From: a virus
Length of the DNA stretch: 64,000 bases
Direction: 5' to 3' (one strand)
IMG/VR virus record: IMGVR_UViG_3300025174_000013
Coordinates: 1-64,000 of that record
The notes under the pieces were generated by a model that searched no databases, was not told where the DNA came from, and saw nothing but the letters and a program-made list of their open reading frames with translations. The position numbers were made by a program, and so were the translations under genes. This document shows positions 18,060 through 25,766 of the stretch, piece after piece (position 1 is the first letter of the stretch; each line of letters starts with the position of its first letter).

Positions 18060-19829
18060 ATGCCTACAAAGGTTAGAAAAGCAACAGAGGATGTTAGCGA
18101 TCAAATAGAGCCAACAGGAAAACTTCCAGCAAGCGGAGTACCAGATAATGGTGCAGACGGAACTGCTGGTGGTGCAAATTGTCCGGATGGTCAAATTTGG
18201 AACGCACATACTCGAAAATGTGAAAAATCTGACTTAGGTGACGCAAGTAAGCGTTCAATACCTGAACCAGTAGCAAAAGCTTCATCTGCAACTGGAGAGG
18301 CTGAAACAGTAGACGGGATCGATGTTGATCTTGTTGAAGGATCAGAACTTCCAGATGACAATGAGAAAGGTGTAATAACCGATTTGATTACAGGACAAGA
18401 CGGTAGCGAACCAGCAGTAGATCCAACTAAATTAACTGGATCAAATGCTGACAAAACTAGCGAGGCTCGAAGAAACGGAACTTATGCATATAAAATTGCA
18501 AAAGCCGAAGCTTTGAGAAAACTAGAACAAGCCGAAATGCGAGTACGTGCTAAAGAATTACTAGCTAAAGAAGCTGATTTGGATGCACGAATTAGACAAG
18601 CAAAAGAGTCTTCAAAACCAAGAGCATTAGTAAACACTCCACAAGGAGTCTATGCAAATGGTTCTAAGACCAGTGCTGTCGAGGCAGAAATATCAAAACC
18701 CTCTGCATGGTTCAGAGCGGTTCAAAGAGAAGAGAATGTAAGTCCAGCATTTATCTGGCACATTAACAAGGAGAAAATCTATGAGAATTACGGTAAGCAA
18801 TTCTACAAGAAATTTGATGCCAACGGCAATGAGTTAAAATTCCCAGTTCCAAAAACAGAAGTGGGTAAGACTTATGGCGGAGAAGCAGTAACAATTTCAG
18901 TAGCAGGACCAGCTGACGGAGACTTTATGAGAATCATGTCAGAACAAGTTCTAGTATTACCTAGTGGAAAAGTAGTAACTCCAATTCGTCAATTCACAGA
19001 GACAAAAGTTTTGCCTCCGGGAACACGAGAAGCATTCTTCTACGACTTTGGACCAGTAACTTTCAGCGATATCGTTGAAGGAGACACTGATCCGGCTGTA
19101 GCAGTTCCATTATCTTCACCAATCATAAGAAGTGCTGGAACAGAGACAGATCCAAGAGGTACAAGGATAGATATCGGTTATCAACAAACTGAGGAAAGTC
19201 CGATTGATATTATTGCTTCAGCAAACCGTTCATTTGCACTTGAGAGCATAAATGATGAATCAGTAGAAGTTTTGACTCGAGCTTACAACCTCGATGCAGG
19301 TTCTTCAGGTTCAGCAACTGTTCGAAAGGCAAAAGGTGGTGGTACAAAAGCTGGTAGATGGGTCGATGGTAATACAGGAACTCAAATAGTAGCTGATGCC
19401 GGTGGTTTAGGAGTTTTAACCTACAGAGGATTACTTTCTGCAAAGGGAGTAATTCAAGATGAAGGTTTAGACGATTCAAACTTAATCACATACACTAGCG
19501 GTAAAGGAATTCGTGACTTAACATTAGATCCAGATCTGGATTCATACATTGGATTCTCTAGACCTGCAATAATTACAGAAGCAACTGTAGAAAGAATCGC
19601 TGGAACAAATCTAGTGAGATCATCTGCAATAGCTCCAACAACTTTCGTTGGTGGAAAAAGATCTGTAATGTTTATTCCAAATGTAGCATTTGGTTTAGTT
19701 TCAGGAAGAGACTTAACAATGGAAGCTCAGCGAAGGAACGAGAGACAGTTGATTCATTTGACTGGAACTCAGAAAATCTCTGCAGTAGTTAAGAACGTAG
19801 AAGCAACAGTAAGATTGTCACACCTATAA
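18060..19829 (+). CDS. Major capsid protein, HK97-like (589 aa)
   Basis: Probable HK97-fold major capsid protein. Residues 1 to about 200 are charged, rich in Lys/Glu/Ala helices and probably act as a fused scaffold (delta-like) domain cleaved by the neighbouring protease. Residues about 205-589 form the shell domain, with phrases typical of phage capsid proteins (SAWFRAVQREE, TSGKGIRDLTLDPDL, GGKRSVMFIPNVAFG, NVEATVRLSHL at the end). Codon use is visibly different from its neighbours (more CGA, CGT, GTC, CTA), consistent with high expression. It has its own promoter and a T-rich terminator. The start at 18060 is chosen from TATA spacing; 18024 is an in-frame alternative adding 12 residues. 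Confidence 0.75.
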   Translation: MPTKVRKATEDVSDQIEPTGKLPASGVPDNGADGTAGGANCPDGQIWNAHTRKCEKSDLGDASKRSIPEPVAKASSATGEAETVDGIDVDLVEGSELPDDNEKGVITDLITGQDGSEPAVDPTKLTGSNADKTSEARRNGTYAYKIAKAEALRKLEQAEMRVRAKELLAKEADLDARIRQAKESSKPRALVNTPQGVYANGSKTSAVEAEISKPSAWFRAVQREENVSPAFIWHINKEKIYENYGKQFYKKFDANGNELKFPVPKTEVGKTYGGEAVTISVAGPADGDFMRIMSEQVLVLPSGKVVTPIRQFTETKVLPPGTREAFFYDFGPVTFSDIVEGDTDPAVAVPLSSPIIRSAGTETDPRGTRIDIGYQQTEESPIDIIASANRSFALESINDESVEVLTRAYNLDAGSSGSATVRKAKGGGTKAGRWVDGNTGTQIVADAGGLGVLTYRGLLSAKGVIQDEGLDDSNLITYTSGKGIRDLTLDPDLDSYIGFSRPAIITEATVERIAGTNLVRSSAIAPTTFVGGKRSVMFIPNVAFGLVSGRDLTMEAQRRNERQLIHLTGTQKISAVVKNVEATVRLSHL

Positions 19830-19866
19830 GAATCACACTTATTTTTCTTTTTTTTTTATTTTAAAA
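19830..19866 (+). terminator. T-rich terminator after capsid gene
   Basis: CTTATTTTTC followed by nine Ts and ATTTTAAAA directly follows the capsid stop, typical of archaeal poly-T termination. It separates the capsid gene from the convergent - strand gene. Confidence 0.65.
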
Positions 19867-19875
19867 CAAAGGGGA

Positions 19876-19900
19876 TTCTATAGATTATCGCTCTATAGAA
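19876..19900. terminator. Perfect inverted repeat between convergent genes
   Basis: TTCTATAG at 19876-19883 and CTATAGAA at 19893-19900 form an 8-bp perfect stem with a 9-nt loop. It overlaps the stop of the - strand gene and lies at the convergent junction with the capsid gene, so it could help termination in either direction. Confidence 0.45.
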
Positions 19901-20271
19901 CTATTCATGGATCTTAAGAATGTTTTTAATTGGCTTGTAGGAAGCTTGACTATCTTATCAAGTGATTTTTCTTCCATTACTCTAATTGCATCACCATCTA
20001 ATGTTTCACAAGCTCCAGTAAAGTCTCCATATAATTCAGAGATTGCTTTGTGGTTATCTAAACATTCTTGGCAAGATCCCCTATAATAACCCTCATGCCA
20101 TACATGTTCGACTATAATGTTTGTAACTTTACCACAATCATTACATTCGGACTTTATAATGGTTCCTTCTTTAACATAGGATCTATCACAATTTACACAT
20201 TTGTTATCCTTGATAACACATTTGTAAAAATGCCTGTTATTACAGGTTTCTTCACTAAGTATTTGTTTCAT
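19885..20271 (-). CDS. Zinc-binding protein (128 aa), only - strand gene
   Basis: The only convincing - strand gene in the window. It has several cysteine pairs: C..H..C near residues 10-18, CVNC (about 25-28), CNDC (about 38-41) and CQEC (about 65-68), arranged as two treble-clef or ribbon zinc sites, then a helical C-terminus. A TATA box on the - strand (CTTATATACT, complement of 20291-20300) lies about 25-30 nt before its ATG, giving a leaderless start. It is divergent from the DUF932-like gene. A regulatory role is suggested by its orientation and zinc fingers, but no DNA-binding motif is clear. Confidence 0.7.
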   Translation of the reverse strand: MKQILSEETCNNRHFYKCVIKDNKCVNCDRSYVKEGTIIKSECNDCGKVTNIIVEHVWHEGYYRGSCQECLDNHKAISELYGDFTGACETLDGDAIRVMEEKSLDKIVKLPTSQLKTFLRSMNSSIER

Positions 20272-20290
20272 ACTATACCTTATCCCATAT

Positions 20291-20300
20291 AGTATATAAG
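20291..20300 (-). promoter_or_regulatory. TATA box of the - strand gene
   Basis: Reading the - strand, CTTATATACT ends about 20 nt before the ATG at 20271, the standard archaeal spacing for a leaderless transcript. Confidence 0.55.
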
Positions 20301-20330
20301 TGCTTGTGTCGCAGGGATTAAAAACAAACC

Positions 20331-20352
20331 TTTATATACCGTCTAGTATATA
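20331..20352 (+). promoter_or_regulatory. TATA box within inverted repeat TATATAC-N6-GTATATA (site 1)
   Basis: TATATAC at 20333-20339 and GTATATA at 20346-20352 are separated by 6 nt. The left half is the TATA box (TTTATATACC) about 30 nt before the ATG at 20361. The same arrangement recurs before genes at 35630, 57504 and 60426. The downstream half lies between TATA and start, where a bound repressor would block initiation. Confidence 0.7.
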
Positions 20353-20360
20353 GATATAGC

Positions 20361-21422
20361 ATGAACGTAGAAGCAATACAAGACGAAAAAAATTCAGTTG
20401 TTGACGTAATCAGAAAGAAAGATTACATGCCTTCTTTAGAGATGGTAAAAGTCAATCACTACGGAAAAATTATTGATGTACCGCAAATAGTTCTAAGTCC
20501 AAAAAACTCTGGAACAAAATACGTACTTCAAGGAAGACCATTCAGTAAATTCTTAACCTTCATTAAAGTTCGTAAATCCAAATTAGTACCACAAATTAGG
20601 GCTACTTTGAGAAAAGGTGAAGGAATAGAAACACATAACAAATACATCCAAAACAAATATCCAAAGTCACCAACAAAGAAATTCCAAATACTGCATAAAG
20701 GCGGAATAGTAACTAGATTTACTTCCAACAAATATATGTCAGTAGATCAAGAATTCATTCAAAAAACAATCGAAGATAGATTAACTGCTGAAGGAATCAG
20801 ATTTGAGAAAACTGTCAAATTTGAAGGCGTTAATGGCATCTATAAATTGTTAAATGCAGTGACTAAAGGTTCAGAAATAGCAAAAACTGTAAGCTACATC
20901 AATAAGAATAATGGTGATAAATCACTAAGATTCTATGGTGGAGCAGTAGTTATAATATGTGGTAATGGAATGATTTCTAACAATTCAACGTCAGAAATCA
21001 AACTAAGACATATGAAAACAAACACAGAAATTGCAAGAGAAATCAACAAACACATTGGAGCAATCCTAGAAAGCCTAGATGTTCTACCTGAGAAAGTCTT
21101 TAAACTCCGTGAAATCGAAGTAACTAAGAAACAAGCAAAAAAGAGAATCAACGCCTTGCCTATCCCACAATACATGCAAAAAGCAATCTGGAAACGATTG
21201 TTTACCAAGTCAGACAAAACTCTTAATGGTAAAATGGATTGGGATGGAACCCTTTATGGCATCTATATGGCATCCACTTACGTAGGAAGCAATATGGAAA
21301 CCATCAAAAAGAGCAAAAACAGAAAGGAAGAGATTAATGAATCACATGCAGAAATACTACAAAACTTCGAATTAATAACAACTGATTATACAGGTAAAGT
21401 ACCTATTCCAGTGGCTATTTAG
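20361..21422 (+). CDS. DUF932-like protein (353 aa)
   Basis: A basic, soluble protein. The stretch FYGGAVVIICGNGMIS followed by KLRHMKTNTE (about residues 193-222) resembles the core of phage/plasmid DUF932 proteins, whose function is unknown. Length (about 350 aa) fits that group. It is monocistronic, with an operator-like repeat over its TATA box and a strong hairpin terminator. Codon choice (CGT, ATC, CTA) resembles that of the capsid gene and suggests high expression. I see no catalytic motif. The family assignment is moderate and based on one motif region. Confidence 0.6.
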   Translation: MNVEAIQDEKNSVVDVIRKKDYMPSLEMVKVNHYGKIIDVPQIVLSPKNSGTKYVLQGRPFSKFLTFIKVRKSKLVPQIRATLRKGEGIETHNKYIQNKYPKSPTKKFQILHKGGIVTRFTSNKYMSVDQEFIQKTIEDRLTAEGIRFEKTVKFEGVNGIYKLLNAVTKGSEIAKTVSYINKNNGDKSLRFYGGAVVIICGNGMISNNSTSEIKLRHMKTNTEIAREINKHIGAILESLDVLPEKVFKLREIEVTKKQAKKRINALPIPQYMQKAIWKRLFTKSDKTLNGKMDWDGTLYGIYMASTYVGSNMETIKKSKNRKEEINESHAEILQNFELITTDYTGKVPIPVAI

Positions 21423-21439
21423 CCACTTTCTTTTTATTT
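21410..21439 (+). terminator. Hairpin terminator after the DUF932-like gene
   Basis: AGTGGCT (21410-21416), a 4-nt loop and AGCCACT (21421-21427) make a perfect 7-bp stem overlapping the stop codon, followed by TTCTTTTTATTT. This is a textbook intrinsic-terminator shape. Confidence 0.75.
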
Positions 21440-21471
21440 ATAATTAAATACTAGTAAGATGTATCTATAAT

Positions 21472-22095
21472 GTGGCACGTTTAATAGAGTGGGAAAGTGT
21501 AAAGGAAAAATTAAGATTAAATGATGATACTTTAAAAGACGAAATGTATCTCTATATACAGGAAGTAGACGATCTTGTAAATAATAGGATTAGGAATAAA
21601 TTAGGAACTACTGATTTCAACGGTAATGATATCATACTTCCTTTAACTGTTGACGGGGAACCATCAATAGATGAAGAACTTAAAGCAATAGCAACAGATT
21701 TGGTTATAGGTAAATTTAGATTACAAACTTCGGAAAAACCACTGGTTTGGGATACGGCAATAAAAAACTTAGATAATTATCTTGATAGACGATTTGGATA
21801 TACAAGAAATGTGCCATTTAGACAAATACCATTAATTGTATTAGATCCAGCTCTTGGTCCTCCAAGTCAGGTTGTAACAATAGAAGGAAGCAGATGGCTA
21901 CCCAATGCTTTGTTAAGAATTACTGTTGACGGGATACAAGTAACAACTATTCCAGCACAAGCATTAACAGATGAGAATGGAGCATTTTCAGGTATAACAT
22001 TTACAATACCAGCTTCATCAATAGTTAATGAACCGGCTATTATAATTATAACAGATAGAAAAAATTTCAAAGAGATTAACTTTACGGTGATTTAA
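21472..22095 (+). CDS. Head-tail connector candidate with C-terminal beta domain (207 aa)
   Basis: The N-terminal ~100 residues are helical, with phrases (EVDDLVNNRIRNKLG, ELKAIATDLVIGKF) like gp6/gp15-type head-tail adaptor proteins. The C-terminal ~85 residues look like an immunoglobulin-like (IPT-type) beta domain. The start is a GTG at 21472, about 30-35 nt after ATTTATAATT; no in-frame ATG is nearby. It is the first gene of the connector-tail operon, followed after 2 nt by the next gene. The function is inferred from position and general form. Confidence 0.6.
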   Translation: MARLIEWESVKEKLRLNDDTLKDEMYLYIQEVDDLVNNRIRNKLGTTDFNGNDIILPLTVDGEPSIDEELKAIATDLVIGKFRLQTSEKPLVWDTAIKNLDNYLDRRFGYTRNVPFRQIPLIVLDPALGPPSQVVTIEGSRWLPNALLRITVDGIQVTTIPAQALTDENGAFSGITFTIPASSIVNEPAIIIITDRKNFKEINFTVI

Positions 22096-22097
22096 AC

Positions 22098-22919
22098 ATG
22101 AGTGCTTCAGGCAATTTTCAGGCGGATACACTTACTCAAGATCAGGTAGTAACTATATTAAAAACTGGAACATATCCATACAAGCTATTAAGGTTCTTCA
22201 CTCAAGAACAAAAGTTTCCAGATTATCCAAGCGTGGAAGTAAGAAGGGTTGGTTCGCCATCAACTACGTCAGATGTTCAAAAAACTACGGTAGATACAAC
22301 ATTTGAAATAAAACTGTTACTAAAGTATACAAGAGAAGAAGAATTTGAAGAAGCCGATAGATTAGTAACGGAAGATGAAATTTTAACGTTATTGGAAAAT
22401 GCTGATATACCACCACCGGGAAAAATATTTTTTGAACAAAAGAGTTGGAATACCTCAACTACTGATAGTGCAATTTATGGTAGTACAAGCACATTACGAT
22501 TTACTTTTAGACAGATTTTATCCACTACAGGGGATGGAATTGTTGGTGCATATAATTCATTTGAATTGGATAGTGATGGATCTGGTTCTCCACTTTCAGG
22601 ACCTCTTTCAATTCAACCTCTTTCAATAAGTGATGTATCAGGTGTAACTGTTGATCAACATAGTATAGATACAGGGCAAGTTCAATATGATCCAAGGGAA
22701 CTAAGGGAAGGAGATTTGAATATAACCTATGAATCTACTCCAGATATAGATGTTCTTGTAGATCAACTACATACAGCAAGGGAAGAATTTAAGGGAAAAC
22801 TAGTAAGAAACGGAGTGCCAAAAAATGTGCTATTTTTAGTAGGAACAAGCACAAGAACTAGTAGTTATGGTGAAGTTGAGAAGGTTACAACACAGTTTTT
22901 CGTGGTGGGAACATGGTAA
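22098..22919 (+). CDS. Tail terminator/completion-like protein (273 aa)
   Basis: A mixed alpha/beta protein. Residues about 1-140 resemble tail-terminator proteins (a helix, then PDYPSVEVRR, a strand and a beta hairpin); residues about 150-273 add a second beta-rich domain ending in TTQFFVVGTW. It lies between the connector and the tail tube candidate, where siphophages encode head completion and tail terminator proteins. No catalytic motifs are seen. The assignment is from gene order. Confidence 0.5.
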   Translation: MSASGNFQADTLTQDQVVTILKTGTYPYKLLRFFTQEQKFPDYPSVEVRRVGSPSTTSDVQKTTVDTTFEIKLLLKYTREEEFEEADRLVTEDEILTLLENADIPPPGKIFFEQKSWNTSTTDSAIYGSTSTLRFTFRQILSTTGDGIVGAYNSFELDSDGSGSPLSGPLSIQPLSISDVSGVTVDQHSIDTGQVQYDPRELREGDLNITYESTPDIDVLVDQLHTAREEFKGKLVRNGVPKNVLFLVGTSTRTSSYGEVEKVTTQFFVVGTW

Positions 22920-22959
22920 AAAAATATATGTTTTTAAACGATAAAGAGGAATGTAGGTT

Positions 22960-23502
22960 ATGGCTATAATTGATTTTAACTTGCAGGGATTAAGAACTCG
23001 TGCATTTAAAGGGTTTATTCAATTTCAAGATCCAAATAATCCAGCTAATTACCTTAGATTAAAAGAAAGACAAACAGCCAGTGTTACATTTAATTGGTTA
23101 AGAGATCCACATTATGATGATGCCGGTATAAAAGTATTAGATCCAGCTGGACATGGTCATACATTTGATATGAATCTAAAACTTACTTCTGATTTAATAG
23201 ATGATGAATATAATAAAGCAAATCCAGACACATCTTCGGATAAAAAGACAGTTTCTTATTGGATGCTTAAAAACGAGTTATATGAGCCAATTCAAATAAT
23301 ATTTGTTACAACACTTGAAGCACAAAGCGGTCCCGCTGGAGATACAACAGAAAAATTCTTACATTTTAAATTTGTTTTAGATCCAAATAAGTTTGGTCCC
23401 GTTACTTTGGGAGCAAGTGGTGGTACTGTAAGTATACCGGTTTCCGGAGAAGTAATAAGTATATCTGAAGTAAGAAGAACAATAAATAGCGATGCACCTT
23501 GA
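22960..23502 (+). CDS. Tail tube protein candidate (180 aa)
   Basis: A beta-rich protein of a size typical for major tail tube proteins. Its position (after the tail terminator-like gene and before the gp10-like and tape-measure genes) supports this role, although in many siphophages the gp10-like gene precedes the tube. The segment ASGGTVSIPVSGEVISISEV near the C-terminus is strand-forming. It has a possible TATA (AAATATATG) and an AGGAATGTAGG ribosome-binding region upstream. Confidence 0.5.
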   Translation: MAIIDFNLQGLRTRAFKGFIQFQDPNNPANYLRLKERQTASVTFNWLRDPHYDDAGIKVLDPAGHGHTFDMNLKLTSDLIDDEYNKANPDTSSDKKTVSYWMLKNELYEPIQIIFVTTLEAQSGPAGDTTEKFLHFKFVLDPNKFGPVTLGASGGTVSIPVSGEVISISEVRRTINSDAP

Positions 23503-23987
23503 TACCATCAGTAGAAGATGCACAAAAGTATAAGAATAAAATATTTCATATAAGAGATAATATTGATTTTGTCTTACTAAGAAGTGCAGAAAGATGGGTT
23601 AATGAATTGATTATAGATGAAATTCAAAACAGAATGAGAAATGCTAACTTCTCTCAAAAGATATGGATGAACACCAAAATTATAACATCTAAAATTGAAA
23701 GAGATAAAGTAATAGTAACTTTACAGAATTATTATTTTTCAGAATCAGGTTTTGATGTGGCAATAGCACGGGAATACGGAACTAAAGATCACTGGATTAG
23801 ACCTAGATTTAAACAACTGTTAAGTTGGATTCAAGATGGAAGAAGATTATTCTCAAAAGGACATATAGTAAGTGGATTAAAATCACTTTACATTATAAAA
23901 AATGTTGTTAATGAAAAGATACCTGAAGTTCAACTGAAACTAAATGAAGACGTAGAAGAGTGGAAAGCCCATGTTTTTGCACAATAA
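23499..23987 (+). CDS. HK97 gp10-like tail component (162 aa)
   Basis: The C-terminal half, REYGTKDHWIRPRFKQ then FSKGHIVSGLKSLYII, matches the pattern of HK97 gp10-like proteins, which join the tail to the head. The start is most likely the TTG at 23499, overlapping the previous stop (TTGA); the first in-frame ATG would remove a third of the protein. About average length for the family. Confidence 0.7.
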   Translation: MIPSVEDAQKYKNKIFHIRDNIDFVLLRSAERWVNELIIDEIQNRMRNANFSQKIWMNTKIITSKIERDKVIVTLQNYYFSESGFDVAIAREYGTKDHWIRPRFKQLLSWIQDGRRLFSKGHIVSGLKSLYIIKNVVNEKIPEVQLKLNEDVEEWKAHVFAQ

Positions 23988-24023
23988 AATATGCTAATAT
24001 AGTCCAGAGCGGTTATATTAGTT

Positions 24024-24311
24024 ATGAAGAGTCTTAATGATGAATATGAAGTAAAGAATGTTATTTATGAAGGACAAAAGAGGTATAGAAAAACATCTGA
24101 AGGGAAAGAAGCTTTAGCAAGGGCAAATAGAAAATACAAGATAAAACAAAGAGTACAGCAACTTTATGATGCAAGTAAAACAAAAGCACCAAGCTGTCAT
24201 GATTGCGGTGAAACATATTTAGGATTTTTAACTGTTGATAATAGTAATGTAATTTGCTATAATTGCAAATTTGGAATAAATGAAGAAGAGATTGAGGAGA
24301 TATGCCAGTAG
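24024..24311 (+). CDS. Zinc-ribbon protein (95 aa)
   Basis: A basic helical N-terminus (about 55 residues) and a C-terminal ribbon with CHDC and CYNC pairs (about residues 58-84). A TATA-like GCTAATATAG begins about 31 nt before the ATG, so it is probably the first, leaderless gene of the tape-measure/hub transcript. It overlaps the next gene by 10 nt. In other tailed phages this position holds tape-measure chaperones, but no similarity is evident. Confidence 0.65.
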   Translation: MKSLNDEYEVKNVIYEGQKRYRKTSEGKEALARANRKYKIKQRVQQLYDASKTKAPSCHDCGETYLGFLTVDNSNVICYNCKFGINEEEIEEICQ

Positions 24312-25228
24312 AAAAGGACATTAATTTAGATAAGCCACTTTCTGAAGCCGATATTAGGCAAATGGAAGAAGATGCTAGTAGATTGGAAGAGTTAGCTAAA
24401 AAGGCAGAAGCCAATTCTGAAAAAGCCTCAAGTTTACAAAGTAAAGAAGATCAATTATTAAATGACGCTGTTAAGAAAGTAGAACAAATAGAAAAAGAAG
24501 CAGAGAAGGCAGAAAAAGCAAGAACGCGAATTAAAAGAACAATCACAGAAGTAAATCAATTAGCAGAACACAGAACTGCATTAGGTAATATAGGCGGTGA
24601 AGAAGACTTTGAAGAATCAGAAGCGGGCGGATTTGAAGGAATGGGTGGAAGAGATCCATTTACTGGTAGATTAAAGACTGGAAGAACTGCATTTGGAACA
24701 GGACAAGAAAAATCTCCAATGGGAACTATTATAAGATTACAGGCACAATTAGAAGAAGCAGTAAAGCTAGCAGAACAACAAAAGAAAGAACAAAAGAAAA
24801 TAGAAAAAGAAATTAGAGATCAATTAGCAGAACAGAAGGCAATGTTAAGTAAAGTACAAAATGATTTTTCACAAGCTTTACAAATTAACGCAGATCCAGT
24901 TGGGTTTGGAATAGGAAAATTAAAAGGACTTATAGGAAAAGGCGGAATATATGGATTAATAGCACTTGCTGTTATTGAAATGGCAGACCAAATTTTTCAA
25001 GAAGTTGTTAAGCTATATGGAGATGGAGGACCTTACGATGTAAGAAAAACTGTAAAAGATCAAGTTAAAGAAATTGCAGAATTAGATCATATGTTAGATA
25101 GAAGAGCAGGAAGAGTGTTCTTTACTTCAGACGTTGAATTACAATCAGGACCCCCTGAAGTATCTAATACTACAAGACAAAGAGATAGAGTTGTTCAATT
25201 CCAGAATTGGAATGTTGGTGGTGCTTAA
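24302..25228 (+). CDS. Coiled-coil protein with hydrophobic segment, candidate tape measure (308 aa)
   Basis: Nearly all helical. Residues about 15-115 and 145-200 are Lys/Glu/Ala coiled coils separated by a Gly-rich linker; residues about 213-230 (IGKGGIYGLIALAVIEM) are hydrophobic and could insert into a membrane, as in many tape measure proteins. It lies between tail tube/gp10-like genes and the tail hub. If it is the tape measure, at about 0.15 nm per residue the tail would be only about 45 nm long. No peptidase or transglycosylase domain. Confidence 0.55.
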   Translation: MPVEKDINLDKPLSEADIRQMEEDASRLEELAKKAEANSEKASSLQSKEDQLLNDAVKKVEQIEKEAEKAEKARTRIKRTITEVNQLAEHRTALGNIGGEEDFEESEAGGFEGMGGRDPFTGRLKTGRTAFGTGQEKSPMGTIIRLQAQLEEAVKLAEQQKKEQKKIEKEIRDQLAEQKAMLSKVQNDFSQALQINADPVGFGIGKLKGLIGKGGIYGLIALAVIEMADQIFQEVVKLYGDGGPYDVRKTVKDQVKEIAELDHMLDRRAGRVFFTSDVELQSGPPEVSNTTRQRDRVVQFQNWNVGGA

Positions 25229-25230
25229 AA

Positions 25231-25755
25231 ATGGCAGATGCATTACTTTTCTTTAGAACAGAGGCAACAAAAAAATGGAACGACATTAATCACACAGTTC
25301 CAAGCACATACTTTGATCCAAATAATCTACCTCCTAATCAAAAATTACAATTTACTTTGCCAGAAGAATTGTTGGAATCTGTTTCACTTGTATATGAAAA
25401 TAACATAAAAGATTCACCAGTGTCAAATCCAGCCGGAAAAAGAGTGGTTAATAAACAGGATAACGGGTTACAAGGTCTTACGCTTGTATTTAGAGGACGT
25501 TTTAGAGATGCCAGTTTTGATATATTAAAAATACAGGGTTTTGCAGAACTATTACAATTAGAAGGACAATATCATCAATATGGTAAATTTGGATTTAAAG
25601 CTTCCAACACTGTTTCAACACCATTTAATTATGATCCTACAGATGGATTTGGACTTACTATAAAAAAATTATCAATTTCAAGAGTAGGAGGTAAACCTAA
25701 AAACTTTGATTTTGAACTGGTTTTAACTTCTGGTGGAACCATAGGAGTGCAATGA
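25231..25755 (+). CDS. Distal-tail-like protein (174 aa)
   Basis: A beta-rich protein after the tape-measure candidate and before the large tail hub, the usual place for distal tail or baseplate proteins. The ATG at 25231, just after the preceding stop, is preferred to the upstream in-frame ATG at 25207, which lies inside that gene. The C-terminus (KNFDFELVLTSGGTIGVQ) is strand-forming. Family not recognised. Confidence 0.55.
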   Translation: MADALLFFRTEATKKWNDINHTVPSTYFDPNNLPPNQKLQFTLPEELLESVSLVYENNIKDSPVSNPAGKRVVNKQDNGLQGLTLVFRGRFRDASFDILKIQGFAELLQLEGQYHQYGKFGFKASNTVSTPFNYDPTDGFGLTIKKLSISRVGGKPKNFDFELVLTSGGTIGVQ

Positions 25756-25766
25756 GGTGATAAAAT

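Noticed and set aside
24024-25228. Programmed frameshift of tape-measure chaperones (G/GT type)
   Set aside because: The two genes overlap by only 10 nt, each has its own ATG and I see no convincing slippery sequence at the junction.
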